From Deinandra increscens subsp. villosa (Eukaryota > Streptophyta > Magnoliopsida > Asterales > Asteraceae): DNA of 64,000 nt. This document shows, piece by piece, positions 11,563 through 21,076 of this stretch. The stretch lies in assembly GCA_039602395.1 (NCBI GenBank), contig JBCNJP010000027.1, forward strand, positions 38,573,841 through 38,637,840, in the 5' to 3' direction. Under the pieces are notes generated by a model that was given only the letters and a program-made list of their open reading frames with translations, searched no databases and had not been told where the DNA came from. Position numbers and translations under genes: made by a program. How positions within the stretch are numbered: position 1 is the stretch's first letter; each line of letters opens with the position of its first letter.

Positions 11563-13526
11563 GGCTATGTGTTTTCAAGCCCCTTATGTGGGCATTATCC
11601 GCCATGTGGCATCCTACATGGCATCAAGGCTTGAAAGCAAAAGAGGTGTAGTGGTCAAGCCTCATGTCATGATTACCTAATTATATATTTTTTTTTATCT
11701 CAACTAAATTAAAGTAACTAAATACTATTTTATAAATAAAAACACAATAAAATAAATAAAAAAAGTTCATTAATAAAAAAACAACTAAAAATTACAAATT
11801 ATAAAGATCTAAAAAAATAGTAATCATCATCTTGGACATCGTCGTAATCATCCGCTCCGTCTTTATCTTCGTATTCGTCTTCGTCTTCGTCTTTGTCTTC
11901 GTCCACGTCTTCGGCTTTCGTCTTCATCGTCATCCTCCTCGTTATGGACCGGAACAATATCGAAGGGACGAACCGACCATTCAGCTCCACCAAATCGTAC
12001 TTAAGAGAGTTGTGTGTTTCTCTACTCCGCATCGCCCTAGAGTTCGCCAAATATTCTTCTTGGGTTGCATATGGTGTTTCCACCACGTGTTCGGGTCGAT
12101 GATCGGGACAAATTGATTTGCCTTTATCCTCCTTATTCATGTTATGCAAGATAATGATAGCACGCATACAATCTTTCATCTTATCCTTCGTCCACAACCG
12201 ACAAGGACTTTTTAGAAAATGGCACTTCTTTTTAAGATTACCAAAGCAGCACACGATATCCTTTCTTGTGGCCTCTTGGACCTTTTTGAAGTATTTGGTT
12301 TCTCATCAATGGGGCCTTGAAGGTCTTCACGATAAACGAATACTCTGGGTATATGCCGTCACCCAAAACATAACCATGAGGGTAGTAATTTCCATTCGCA
12401 TAAAAAGAGATTTTCGCTCCTTTCCCCGAAATGTAGTCCTTAACCACTTGCGAGCTTCCCAGAACGTTAATGTCGTTAGCTGAGCCAACTACACCAAAAT
12501 GAGCATGCCATATCCAAAGGTCATTTGAAAATACGGCTTACAAAATAACTGTTGGACCTTTCTGATCACCCCGTGAGTGTTGCCCTCTCCATGCGTTAGG
12601 ACAATTATCCCAAGCCCAATGCATGCAATCTGTACTACCAATCATACCTGGCAGACCATGGACTTGCTCATGACGCTCGTACAAATGTTGTAGATCATTC
12701 CACGTTGGCTTTCGCAAATAGCGGGCACCGTTTAGTTGATCAATTCCTTTTGTAAACTCCTCAATGGTATCTCTCTTCGTCTTCTACGCCATTTTTAAAT
12801 ACTCATCGTTAATTTCGATAGTGTTGTCGTAAGCCAAAATGCGTAACACCGACATGCATTTTTGTATCGACGTGAAGACAAGCCTTCCCCGTGCGTCACG
12901 TTTTTGTTGAAAGTAAGTAATATTTTCTTCCAAATCTTTTGCTATACGTAAAAATAAACTTTACTTACACGAAAGCGAGTAGAAAACGTCTTCGGGTCGG
13001 TGTAGACCGGATTCTCTGAAAAGTAATCATCCACTAACCTTTTGTTGAACGCTTCACGATTCCGCTCAATAGGCGTTCGTCTGACAATCGGTCGGGGAAC
13101 TTGAGACTCCTTAGGCCGCCGTAACAAATCTACGGCGCCCGAATAGCGGTGTCCTCTTCGTCTTCAAAAATGCCGTAAAGTAAGGACGATGAGTTAGGAG
13201 AACCCATAATGTGAGTATAGTGATGTTGTTTTTTAAAAAAAATAAATGAGAGTGGTATAGAAGAAAGTGGATGAAGATGTGTTTTTAAATTGGCTAATGT
13301 GTATATATATAGATTAATAGAGTAAAAGAATTAATTTTTGTCAAATATAGCCGTTCAACGGCTATATTTCCCCCACCTTCCTCTCCATTTCTGCGTGAAA
13401 CTTCTCAAGTCGCAGCCCCATTTTACATGTTTCACGCCCTACCGTAGTGAGTGGGGGCGCTATACGGGTGCGAGAGGGCCGCAAAAGAGGACATCAATCC
13501 CCTTTCAAACCCTATTACAAATAGCC
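11563..13526 (-). mobile_element. PIF/Harbinger DNA transposon (TAA TSD)
   Basis: Ends are inverted: GGCTATGTGT on the left and GGCTATTTGT read inward from the right, flanked by the 3-bp TSD TAA (11560-11562 and 13527-13529). A 3-bp TWA duplication and GGC-starting TIRs are standard for PIF/Harbinger, and a matching transposase lies inside on the minus strand. Only the transposase partner is seen; the Myb-like second protein of this superfamily was not found. Confidence 0.85.
11799..13203 (-). pseudogene. PIF/Harbinger transposase (plant transposon protein family), frameshifted
   Basis: Pieces from N- to C-terminus are RRTPIERNREAFNKRLVDDYF (13127-12942), a degraded middle with the first catalytic Asp in MIGSTDCMHW (near 12630) and the second in VGSANDINVL (near 12470), then YYPHGYVLGDGIYPEY (12447-12238) and the FGNLKKK...ILHNMNKED segment (12254-11799). 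Frames shift near 13140 and 12240. The family's third catalytic residue, the Glu normally just before the CFG block, reads Val here (DIVCCFG). The C-terminus is an unusual run of Asp/Glu about 40 residues long. Such transposases cut and paste elements with their partner DNA-binding protein; this copy cannot. Confidence 0.88.
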
Positions 13527-13593
13527 TAACAATCATGTGGATTAATGCATTTATGTTTTGATGAATAAATAAAGAAAAAAAATAACTTAAAAC

Positions 13594-13735
13594 TGAGAGA
13601 TATTGTTTTCCAAACTGAATATTTCATTCCATTCACACTCCAATATATAGGAGGATATTTACAAAACAGTCCCTAACTAATTACAATCACAATACATAAG
13701 ATTAACATAAATACAAATATAGACAGAGTCTATTA
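13594..13735 (-). repeat. 3' LTR of the intact copia
   Basis: Plus-strand boundaries TGAGAGAT...TCTATTA; identical to 18160-18301. On the element strand the LTR reads TAATAGAC...TCTCTCA. The two bases before it at the internal side are TG, so the canonical TG start may lie at 13737 and have been lost from the outer copy. Confidence 0.93.
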
Positions 13736-16700
13736 CACCCCCGCAGTCGAAGCGGGAGGAGAACGGATGCTGAGACTGTTTCTGAAATCTTCAAAGAGAA
13801 CGCGCGGAAGACCTTTAGTAAAGATGTCGGCGACCTGATAGCGTGAAGGGACGTGAAGAATCCGAACCTCGCCGCGTTGGACGAATTCCCGAACAAAATG
13901 GATATCAAGTTCAATGTGCTTCGTGCGCTGGTGCTGAACGGGATTCCCGGCAAGATAGATGGCACTGATGTTGTCACAATAGACAATGGAAGCACGAGGG
14001 AGCGGTTTATATACCTCCAAAAGTAGATTACGAAGCCAGCACAACTCGGCAACGACGTTAGCCACACCCCTGTACTCGGCTTCGGCACTGGACCGAGAAA
14101 TCGTGGTCTGTCGTTTGGAAGACCAGGAAATCAAGTTGTCACCAAAATAGACACAATAGCCGGACGTAGAGCGCCTAGTGTCTGGACAGCCGGCCCAGTC
14201 CGCATCTGTATAAGCTAGAAGATCTGATGAGGTGGCTCGCCCCAGAGTGAGCCCATAATGAGAAGTACCCTGTAAGTAGCGCAGAATGCGCTTCAACGCA
14301 TTCCAATGATCAAGACGAGGGGCATGCATATGAACACACACCTGTTGGACTGCGTAAGAAATATCCGGCCGGGTGAAGGTGAGATACTGAAGAGCACCTG
14401 CAAGACTGCGATATAGCGTAGGGTTATCGAAGTCTGGACCCGAAGAGACCCCAAGTTTCGATTGGGTGTCAACCGGTGTAGCGACAGGATTGCACGTAGA
14501 CATGGAAGCCCTGTCGATGATGTCACGAGCGTAAGACGCCTGGGATAGAAACATGCTGTCACCTGAGCGAGTAACCGAAATACCCAAGAAATAGCTGAGG
14601 GGGCCTAGATCCTTCATTGCAAATTCACCCGATAGACTTGCCATGAGCCGTGTATGAAGAGGATCCGAGGAGGTGACCAGAATGATGTCATCAACATATA
14701 TCAGAAGAAAAGCTGTGTCAGTCCCACTGCGAAATGTAAACAGAGAATGATCACAGCGGCTCTGACGGAAGCCAAGAGTAACTACAAAATCTGTGAACCG
14801 CTGGTACCACGCCCGGGGTGCCTGTTTCAAACCATACAGAGACCGCTTTAACAGGCACACATGATCTGGAAAGTCGCGGTGTCGAAAACCCATCGGTTGG
14901 TGCATATATACTGTTTCATTCAAGTTCCCGTGCAAGAACGCATTGGAGACATCCAACTGATTGATGTTCCAGGAGTTCGTAAGCGCCAATGATAGAACCA
15001 ACCGTATCGTGGCCGGTTTGACAACCGGACTAAAAGTCTCTCCACAATCTATCCCCACCTGTTGTGTCCGACCGTCACATACGAGCCTGGCCTTGTACCG
15101 CTCAAGAGAACCATCCGATTTAAATTTGTGTTTAAAGAGCCATAAACTGCGAATCACATTCATATCATCTCGACGAGGCACAAGTTCCCAGGTCTTATTT
15201 TTAATAAGGGCATTAAACTCGTCGGCCATGGCATTTTTCCATTCCGGACTGGACAAAGCGGCTTTGGGGTTTTTAGGAATAGGCGCAAGAGTGGAGGTGT
15301 GGAGATTGAATGGTTGTTTGGGCTTGTGGATACCGGACATGGAGCGGGTGCGCATGGTGCGGTGGGCAGTAGCTGGTGGCGGTGACGTGGAGGCAGCCGC
15401 CGGCGGTTGTTGCTGAGGCGGTACTGCCGGCTCAGCGTGTGGGGTGGGTGTGTCGGTGGAGGAGTGAGACGCACCAGGGGGAGAGTCTGGTGTGGTTTGC
15501 GGGTTTTGGGCCGGAGGGGCGCTGGGCTGGGGCGACACGTTTTGGGCCTGAGGAGAGTTGGGCTGAGGGGAGAAGCTGAAAGCGGGCCAGTGGGACGGGT
15601 GGATTGGGACCGTAAAGGCCCGATAGTCATGAGGAGCCGGGGAATTACCGGCGGGGGGTCGATCTCGGTACGGGAAAGTTGTCTCGGCAAATTGGACGTG
15701 ACGGGAGACAATGATAGTGTGAGTTTGGAGGTCAAGACACTTAAAGCCCCGATGATTAGGAGGGTAACCGAGAAAGACACACGGGGTGGATCGGGGATGA
15801 AGTTTGTGGATTGTGGTAGAGGGGTGAAGGGGATAACATAGACACCCAAACACTCGAAGAGTGTCGTAGGAAGGGGTGCGATGATAGAGGAGAGCGGTGG
15901 GAGTGTTATTGCGGTGATTTTTAGAAGGGAGAATGTTGAGGATGTAGGTGGCCATAGCCAGGGCGTGATGCCAAAACGAGGGAGGCAAGTTGGCGTGTGC
16001 CAACAAGGTGCGAATTATATTGTTTATGGAGCGAATGGTGCGCTCGGCCTTCCCGTTTTGAGAGGAGGTGTGAGGGCAAGAGAAACGAAAGATCATGCCA
16101 TTAGCTTTGCAAAAATTTTCAAATTGTGCATTAGCATACTCCCTACCATTATCACACTGAAATTGTTTAATTTTCTTTTCGAACTGGGTGTGTACCAAAG
16201 TGGAAAATTCCGAAAATTTGGCAAACACTTGGGACTTGTGGGCAATAGGATAAGTCCACAAAAAATTGGTGAAGTCGTCAATGAATAATAAATAATATCT
16301 ATGACCATTAGAACTCAAAACCGGAGATGTCCATAAATCACTATGGATAATGTCAAACGCATTACAAGTGAAATTATTTGAAACAGAAAAAGGTAAACGA
16401 GTACTCTTGCCAAAAACACAAGATTGACAAAGAGATTTATTTATTTTCCCACAATGTATGTAGTTATTGGTCTTGAGCCGTTGCAACACCTGAGGTCCCG
16501 GGTGACCGAGTCGATGATGCCAAAGCTCATGAGATAAAGCAGCAAAAGAGGAAGCAGGCCGAAGTGATGAGAGAAGCTGAGGGTGAAGCGGGTATAGATC
16601 ACCCGAGCTATTGCATCGTAGGATAGCCGCCCGGGTCTTGAGGTCCTTGACAAAAAAACCAAAAGGATCAAACTCAATGGAAATGTTATTATCTGAAGTA

Positions 16701-18052
16701 AGACGACGAACAGAAAGAAGATTTTTAATTAGGTGAGGTGCAAGAAGAACGTTTTTAAGTTTAAGAGGGGGGAAGGGTGGTGAAAGGGTATGGTGTCCTT
16801 GTCCGATGACCGGAATAGTTGTGCCATTACCAACAGTAATATTACGAATAATGCCAGTATTAAAAACAGACGATAGGTTACCTGTGTTGTTCGTCATGTG
16901 AGATGTGGCGCCGGTGTCCAAGTACCAATTGTTGTCTGGGGGGTTGAGGGACACCGTATACATAGCTTGATCAAACCCGACGTTGCTGTAGCCATTGTAG
17001 CCCGAGTCTACTTGGGGGTAACCCATAAAGTGAGCCTGGGCCGGTCGTGGGCCGAGAATACCAGGGGCATTTGAGGGCCCGTTTGTTGGATAGGGGCATG
17101 GTGGGGTGGCAGGTGGGTTAAAGGCCCAAGGAGGGCGCTGTTGGGCAAGATGAAGCGGGCCGGCCCAGTTGGGGTTAAAAGGCCAAGAGAATGGCAGCAT
17201 GTGGTTGGGCTGTGAGCGAGACTGCCCCCCTCGGTTCCGATTACGGAACTGATTGCGAGGGTTGCGATTGTGACCCGAATTGGAGCCCCGAGTGCCATCG
17301 GAGGGCTGAGGAGGCTGAGCAGCCGGGCGAGATTCATGGCGAGCAGCAGGGGCCGACGAGGAGGAGCTAGCCGCGTGTAAGGCTTCGCCGGCTGCTTTGG
17401 CAGTGTTGAGGGCTTGAGTGTTTTTGCGAGATTCCTCGAGAAGCAGCCGCGAGCGGGCATCATAAAAGTCGGGCAAAGGATCACTCTGTTGAAGGAGCAT
17501 TCCGATGCCTTCATATTGCTCCGATAACCCGGAGATCAACTGCATAACGAGACGCTGATTGTTAATGGGAGCGTCGACGTTAGTGAGTTGATCCGAGAGG
17601 GATTTCAACTCCTGACAATAGGCAGCGACATTAGGAAAATGATCAAGACGGGTGTTGCAAAGTGTCTGATCCAGTTGAAGTGCCCGAGCAGTCTTGTTGT
17701 CACCGAAGATCTTTGCGAGAGCAGTCCACGCAGCATGCGCGGTGGTGTCTTTGACAAAGACATTGGTGAAGAGATCCGATGAGATAGTGCCATAAATCCA
17801 CGTTAACACGACTGCATCAAGGCGATCCCAGTCGGCCAACTTCTTGTCGTATTCGGCTTTAGCCACAGCCTCGGTGGGAACAGGTTCAGAAGCGGCTTTC
17901 GGCAGCAGATGGTCGTAAACCAGATAGGCACGACAGTGTATTTTGAAGAGTTCGGCCCATGCAGAGTATTTGTGAGTTCCGATCTCGAGAGTGAGAGGGA
18001 TACAAGTGCGAATATTGCTTACGGTGAGGGCAGGGTGCAGTTTGGTGTCCAT
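13733..18052 (-). CDS. Ty1/copia Gag-Pol polyprotein, full length
   Basis: One frame of 1439 codons from the Met in MDTKLHPALTV; an upstream in-frame Met at 18106 would add 18 residues, and MDTK better fits the usual gag start. Order: gag (UBN2-like, about residues 20-230), a Pro/Asn/Arg-rich linker with no CCHC zinc knuckle, protease (WYLDTGATSH, about 375), gag-pre-integrase zinc site (HHRLGH near 514, CQSC near 541), integrase catalytic Asp/Asp/Glu (HSDLW near 572, CDNGREY near 634, KAERTI near 670), reverse transcriptase with intact YVDD near 1121, RNase H (DADW near 1281, SSAEAEYRG, CDNISAI). The TAA stop lies on the internal edge of the 3' LTR. No stop or frameshift is seen, so the protein is probably functional. 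Confidence 0.95.
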   Translation of the reverse strand: MDTKLHPALTVSNIRTCIPLTLEIGTHKYSAWAELFKIHCRAYLVYDHLLPKAASEPVPTEAVAKAEYDKKLADWDRLDAVVLTWIYGTISSDLFTNVFVKDTTAHAAWTALAKIFGDNKTARALQLDQTLCNTRLDHFPNVAAYCQELKSLSDQLTNVDAPINNQRLVMQLISGLSEQYEGIGMLLQQSDPLPDFYDARSRLLLEESRKNTQALNTAKAAGEALHAASSSSSAPAARHESRPAAQPPQPSDGTRGSNSGHNRNPRNQFRNRNRGGQSRSQPNHMLPFSWPFNPNWAGPLHLAQQRPPWAFNPPATPPCPYPTNGPSNAPGILGPRPAQAHFMGYPQVDSGYNGYSNVGFDQAMYTVSLNPPDNNWYLDTGATSHMTNNTGNLSSVFNTGIIRNITVGNGTTIPVIGQGHHTLSPPFPPLKLKNVLLAPHLIKNLLSVRRLTSDNNISIEFDPFGFFVKDLKTRAAILRCNSSGDLYPLHPQLLSSLRPASSFAALSHELWHHRLGHPGPQVLQRLKTNNYIHCGKINKSLCQSCVFGKSTRLPFSVSNNFTCNAFDIIHSDLWTSPVLSSNGHRYYLLFIDDFTNFLWTYPIAHKSQVFAKFSEFSTLVHTQFEKKIKQFQCDNGREYANAQFENFCKANGMIFRFSCPHTSSQNGKAERTIRSINNIIRTLLAHANLPPSFWHHALAMATYILNILPSKNHRNNTPTALLYHRTPSYDTLRVFGCLCYPLHPSTTIHKLHPRSTPCVFLGYPPNHRGFKCLDLQTHTIIVSRHVQFAETTFPYRDRPPAGNSPAPHDYRAFTVPIHPSHWPAFSFSPQPNSPQAQNVSPQPSAPPAQNPQTTPDSPPGASHSSTDTPTPHAEPAVPPQQQPPAAASTSPPPATAHRTMRTRSMSGIHKPKQPFNLHTSTLAPIPKNPKAALSSPEWKNAMADEFNALIKNKTWELVPRRDDMNVIRSLWLFKHKFKSDGSLERYKARLVCDGRTQQVGIDCGETFSPVVKPATIRLVLSLALTNSWNINQLDVSNAFLHGNLNETVYMHQPMGFRHRDFPDHVCLLKRSLYGLKQAPRAWYQRFTDFVVTLGFRQSRCDHSLFTFRSGTDTAFLLIYVDDIILVTSSDPLHTRLMASLSGEFAMKDLGPLSYFLGISVTRSGDSMFLSQASYARDIIDRASMSTCNPVATPVDTQSKLGVSSGPDFDNPTLYRSLAGALQYLTFTRPDISYAVQQVCVHMHAPRLDHWNALKRILRYLQGTSHYGLTLGRATSSDLLAYTDADWAGCPDTRRSTSGYCVYFGDNLISWSSKRQTTISRSSAEAEYRGVANVVAELCWLRNLLLEVYKPLPRASIVYCDNISAIYLAGNPVQHQRTKHIELDIHFVREFVQRGEVRILHVPSRYQVADIFTKGLPRVLFEDFRNSLSIRSPPASTAGV

Positions 18053-18151
18053 CGGAGATTGAGAGAGGAGGCAGAAGACGGCGAGGGAGGGAGGAGTGAT
18101 GGGCAAGGCAGAAAACGGCGGTGAAGAAATTAGGGTTTAGGATCGATGGAA

Positions 18152-18159
18152 TGATACCA
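18152..18159 (-). promoter_or_regulatory. Primer-binding site (initiator Met tRNA)
   Basis: Directly after the 5' LTR the element strand reads TGGTATCA, the complement of the 3' end of initiator tRNA-Met, the usual primer of plant copia elements. The match stops after 8 nt (followed by TTCC). Confidence 0.8.
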
Positions 18160-18301
18160 TGAGAGATATTGTTTTCCAAACTGAATATTTCATTCCATTC
18201 ACACTCCAATATATAGGAGGATATTTACAAAACAGTCCCTAACTAATTACAATCACAATACATAAGATTAACATAAATACAAATATAGACAGAGTCTATT
18301 A
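18160..18301 (-). repeat. 5' LTR of the intact copia
   Basis: 142 bp, identical to the 3' LTR. Contains TATATAT- and TAATTA-rich sequence where promoter and polyadenylation signals would lie. It is very short for a plant LTR, as expected for this lineage. Confidence 0.93.
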
Positions 18302-18504
18302 AAAACATGTATCTTTGTTCACGTTGGAGACAGAAACCAAAAAAGCAAGAATTGTGCTTTGGCACAATTGCCTGAGAACTGAATGAAAAAAATAAGTGTT
18401 AGAAAAAAAAATATATTGTATATATATACAATTGCAAACTTGTCTATGGTTGCGCGCCTCTTTAATAATTTAAAACACGTTCAGTTTTTTAGATTATATA
18501 ACTG

Positions 18505-18672
18505 CTAAGCGAGATGGTGTCATGGTGGCTGTGCTGGCATAGTGTTGTTAGCTTGTGTTTGTTTCCTGCTGGACCCGTGTTCGATCCTCTAGGACACATT
18601 TTTTCTGCTAAAACAAACTTCGAATTTTTTTTCTTTGGCTGAGTTGTACTTGAGCCAACGTTTTTTTTTTTT
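18505..18672 (+). mobile_element. tRNA-derived SINE-like sequence
   Basis: A box-A-like GATGGTGTCATGGTGG (about 18513) and a box-B-like GTGTTCGATCC (about 18578) are spaced as in the internal RNA polymerase III promoter of tRNA-derived SINEs. The unit ends in a run of about 12 T. No flanking duplication was recognised, so the limits are approximate. Confidence 0.45.
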
Positions 18673-18675
18673 AAT

Positions 18676-19548
18676 GATGTTCCTTATTCCTTTAAAGCAA
18701 AATTGTGGCAACTAAAATTGAAGATAGCAATAGATATTAGATGAGGCAAAACCCAACCAATTTAAAAATCAAACAACCAAAAGCGATTAGTAGACTGAAG
18801 ATAAGAATGATCCAAATATTGAAACAGATGCGTAAGAAAAGCAACCAAAACTTACGCAATTCAGGGACTTTGATCGAAGATAAGCAACTCGTAGTCATCG
18901 TAGATTAAGAAAACCCAAATCAAACCATTAAGAGGCGGCGACGCCGCATCAACGCTTCATGAGAAGCGGAGCAACACCACGAACCCTTGAAGGCTTCATC
19001 GGAAGCAACGTAACGCTCCATCGGAAACGAAACGACTGACGAACGCCTCATCACAGATTTAACATAATAATAGCTCCTGGAAATATCCAGTAAATCTAAG
19101 ATGAATAGAGAGAGACGCAGTGTGTAATTAAAGGGAAGTTAAATTAACAAAGAAGAAAACTGGACAACATTGTGAAGGATGAGGGCATGGCAAAATTGAA
19201 GAGCACAGGTAGGCTTGACGGTGTTAGGCAGGAGCATATGTGGGTTTAACAGTGTTAGACATCACCATCTAACACTGAAGAAGTCGTTCCCCTTTAATTT
19301 ATATATATATAATTATACATAACTTTGGGCACAAAACCTTAGGTAAAATTTTCAATTAAAATAATAAATTTAAGAAATTTACTTTATTACTTATCTTATT
19401 GGTCGTGCTAAAAGTTCAACAGGTGTGTAGAAGAAGAAGGACTCCACATTGCTGAAAATCATAATTATTGGGCATGGGTAAATTAATTTAAGTCAAGTGT
19501 GATCTTGGCCTATGTAAATGAATTAATGGGTGCCATATGTTGCTCTTA
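18676..19548. other. Intergenic, no recognised gene
   Basis: AT-rich with a GC-richer patch at 18930-19060 (GGCGGCGACGCC and repeated GAAGC/CGGAA words). Short inverted word pairs GTGTTAGA/TCTAACAC occur near 19252-19275. Nothing codes convincingly. Confidence 0.6.
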
Positions 19549-19865
19549 GGGCATGTGGTATACTTGTGTTAAGTTGGTGGTGTTAAAGTGTCACGTGGGC
19601 GATGACTGGATAACACGAAACTTTAACACCAAGTGGGGTATACATGGTGTTAAAGTGGGTATTTTTTATTAATTAAACAAATAAAAATAAAAATAAAAAT
19701 TAACTGGAATGTTATGATTGGTCTGGACCCACATCCCCTCTCCTTTTAGCGTCGTTGAATATATAGCGCCCAAGGTTGGCGCCCCTCTATAACGCCTAAG
19801 GGGGGCGGTGTTGGTGCCTCTTGGCCCCGTTAAACTGGGTTGTGGCGCCAGTATACCGCATGCAC
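19549..19865. mobile_element. Tourist/Harbinger-like MITE
   Basis: The left end GGGCATGTGGTATACT and the right end read inward, GTGCATGCGGTATACT, are inverted over 16 bp with two differences. Adjacent bases are TTA on the left and GTA on the right, a possible worn 3-bp TSD. The interior has a foldback (TGGTGTTAAAGT near 19577 against ACTTTAACACCA near 19620). The TIR resembles that of the PIF element at 28561-30406. No coding capacity. Confidence 0.6.
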
Positions 19866-20752
19866 GTAGAGGTGACCATGTAAGTAGACAAGTCAAGTAG
19901 GTCTCGAATCTTCTATTTTTTTTGTCTTTGTTATAATCACAAAAATACCATGATTCGAGATCATTTTGAACGGTATCATGTCAATGAGATGATTTATTTA
20001 TTGGTACTATAGTGTCGTATCAATGTAACCTCAAAAATCTTGATTTCGCTTGAGCTGAATCAATTTTAAGTAAATGACTATTCAAATTATAAGCAATACT
20101 TGTATTCACATAGCCTCTCTTATGTATTTTATTACTAAATAAACAAAGTTTATTTAGTTGTGAGGACTACTTTCGTGTGATCATGTCATGTGGCTCCAGT
20201 AATCGGATGTCATGTGACAACCTTCTATGATATTTTTTTTTTTTTTGCATTGTTGCGGTGCAACCATTTTATATTGAGCAAACCGGTGCACGACGCTCTC
20301 TCACGGTCGAGGTCGGGGTATCAGGTCCACTTGGACCTAATGTACTACATTTCTACAAAAGGTTGTTTTTACAACTTGCTTACAATTAGTTAGGAAATCT
20401 GGATTACTTACTAAAATTAAATAACATAACTTTATTTTGTGTATTAAATAGATTTTCTCATTTCATTGAGCAACATATGTATTTGATGCGTGTTTGGTTG
20501 TAAATGCAAACATGTTATATCTTTTGTTATATAATTTGCACATATTCTGTATCCACAACTACCGACACAATATATAGTTCGAAATAATCTTCTCAATCCA
20601 CACAGATCAAATTTTATTTCTATAGTATTTTATATGTTAATTCAATCTTCTAAGAAATTATATTTATTTTTCGTATATGTCTAATAATCCTAACAACTCA
20701 TATACTTCTGTTTACTCATTTTTTTTTACCAATTTATACAGAAAAACTGTAT
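19866..20752. other. AT-rich region leading to a Helitron 3' end
   Basis: No gene seen. It presumably belongs at least in part to the Helitron whose 3' end is at 20781, but no convincing A|TC 5' terminus was found. Confidence 0.45.
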
Positions 20753-20781
20753 AACCGTACCAACGTACGGTTGATCTCTAG
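20753..20781 (+). other. Helitron 3' terminus (orphan)
   Basis: An 8-bp perfect hairpin (AACCGTAC-CAAC-GTACGGTT, 20753-20772) is followed after 5 nt by CTAG (20778-20781) and a host T. This is the layout of a plant Helitron 3' end on the plus strand. Confidence 0.65.
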
Positions 20782-21076
20782 TTACGAACAAAGAGTCAGC
20801 GGCAAATAATCATTCGTACAACACAATTTGAGGCGGCGATTAATTTAGAGGGTAGAAGCAACTTGCGGAAGAATTCTCATGGCACGACATTCAAGTAATT
20901 TCTTTTGTTTCGAGTTATATTTAAGGTTGGATAAATCTTGACATTTTTTTATTACGTGGATTGACTCGTATTTATGTGTAAGTTTGATTTTAGTAAATTT
21001 TCTTTTCATCTAGGAGATGTTTACCACCCCGCGCGTTACTGTGGGGTTGAATTTGTATACTAAACGATAATAAACA

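Larger units (their letters stand above)
13589..18306 (-). mobile_element. Intact Ty1/copia retrotransposon with TSD
   Basis: The element proper is 13594-18301, bounded by the 5-bp TSD AAAAC (13589-13593 and 18302-18306). Two LTRs of 142 bp appear identical by eye. A primer-binding site directly follows the 5' LTR, and one uninterrupted gag-pol frame fills the interior. Total size is 4.7 kb. Identical LTRs mean insertion was recent on an evolutionary scale. All parts needed for retrotransposition are visible in cis. Confidence 0.95.

Noticed and set aside
21011..21050. Minus-strand Helitron 3' end at the left of the minisatellite
   Set aside because: Hairpin stem is only about 4 bp and the base after CTAG is A rather than T; kept as a hint only.
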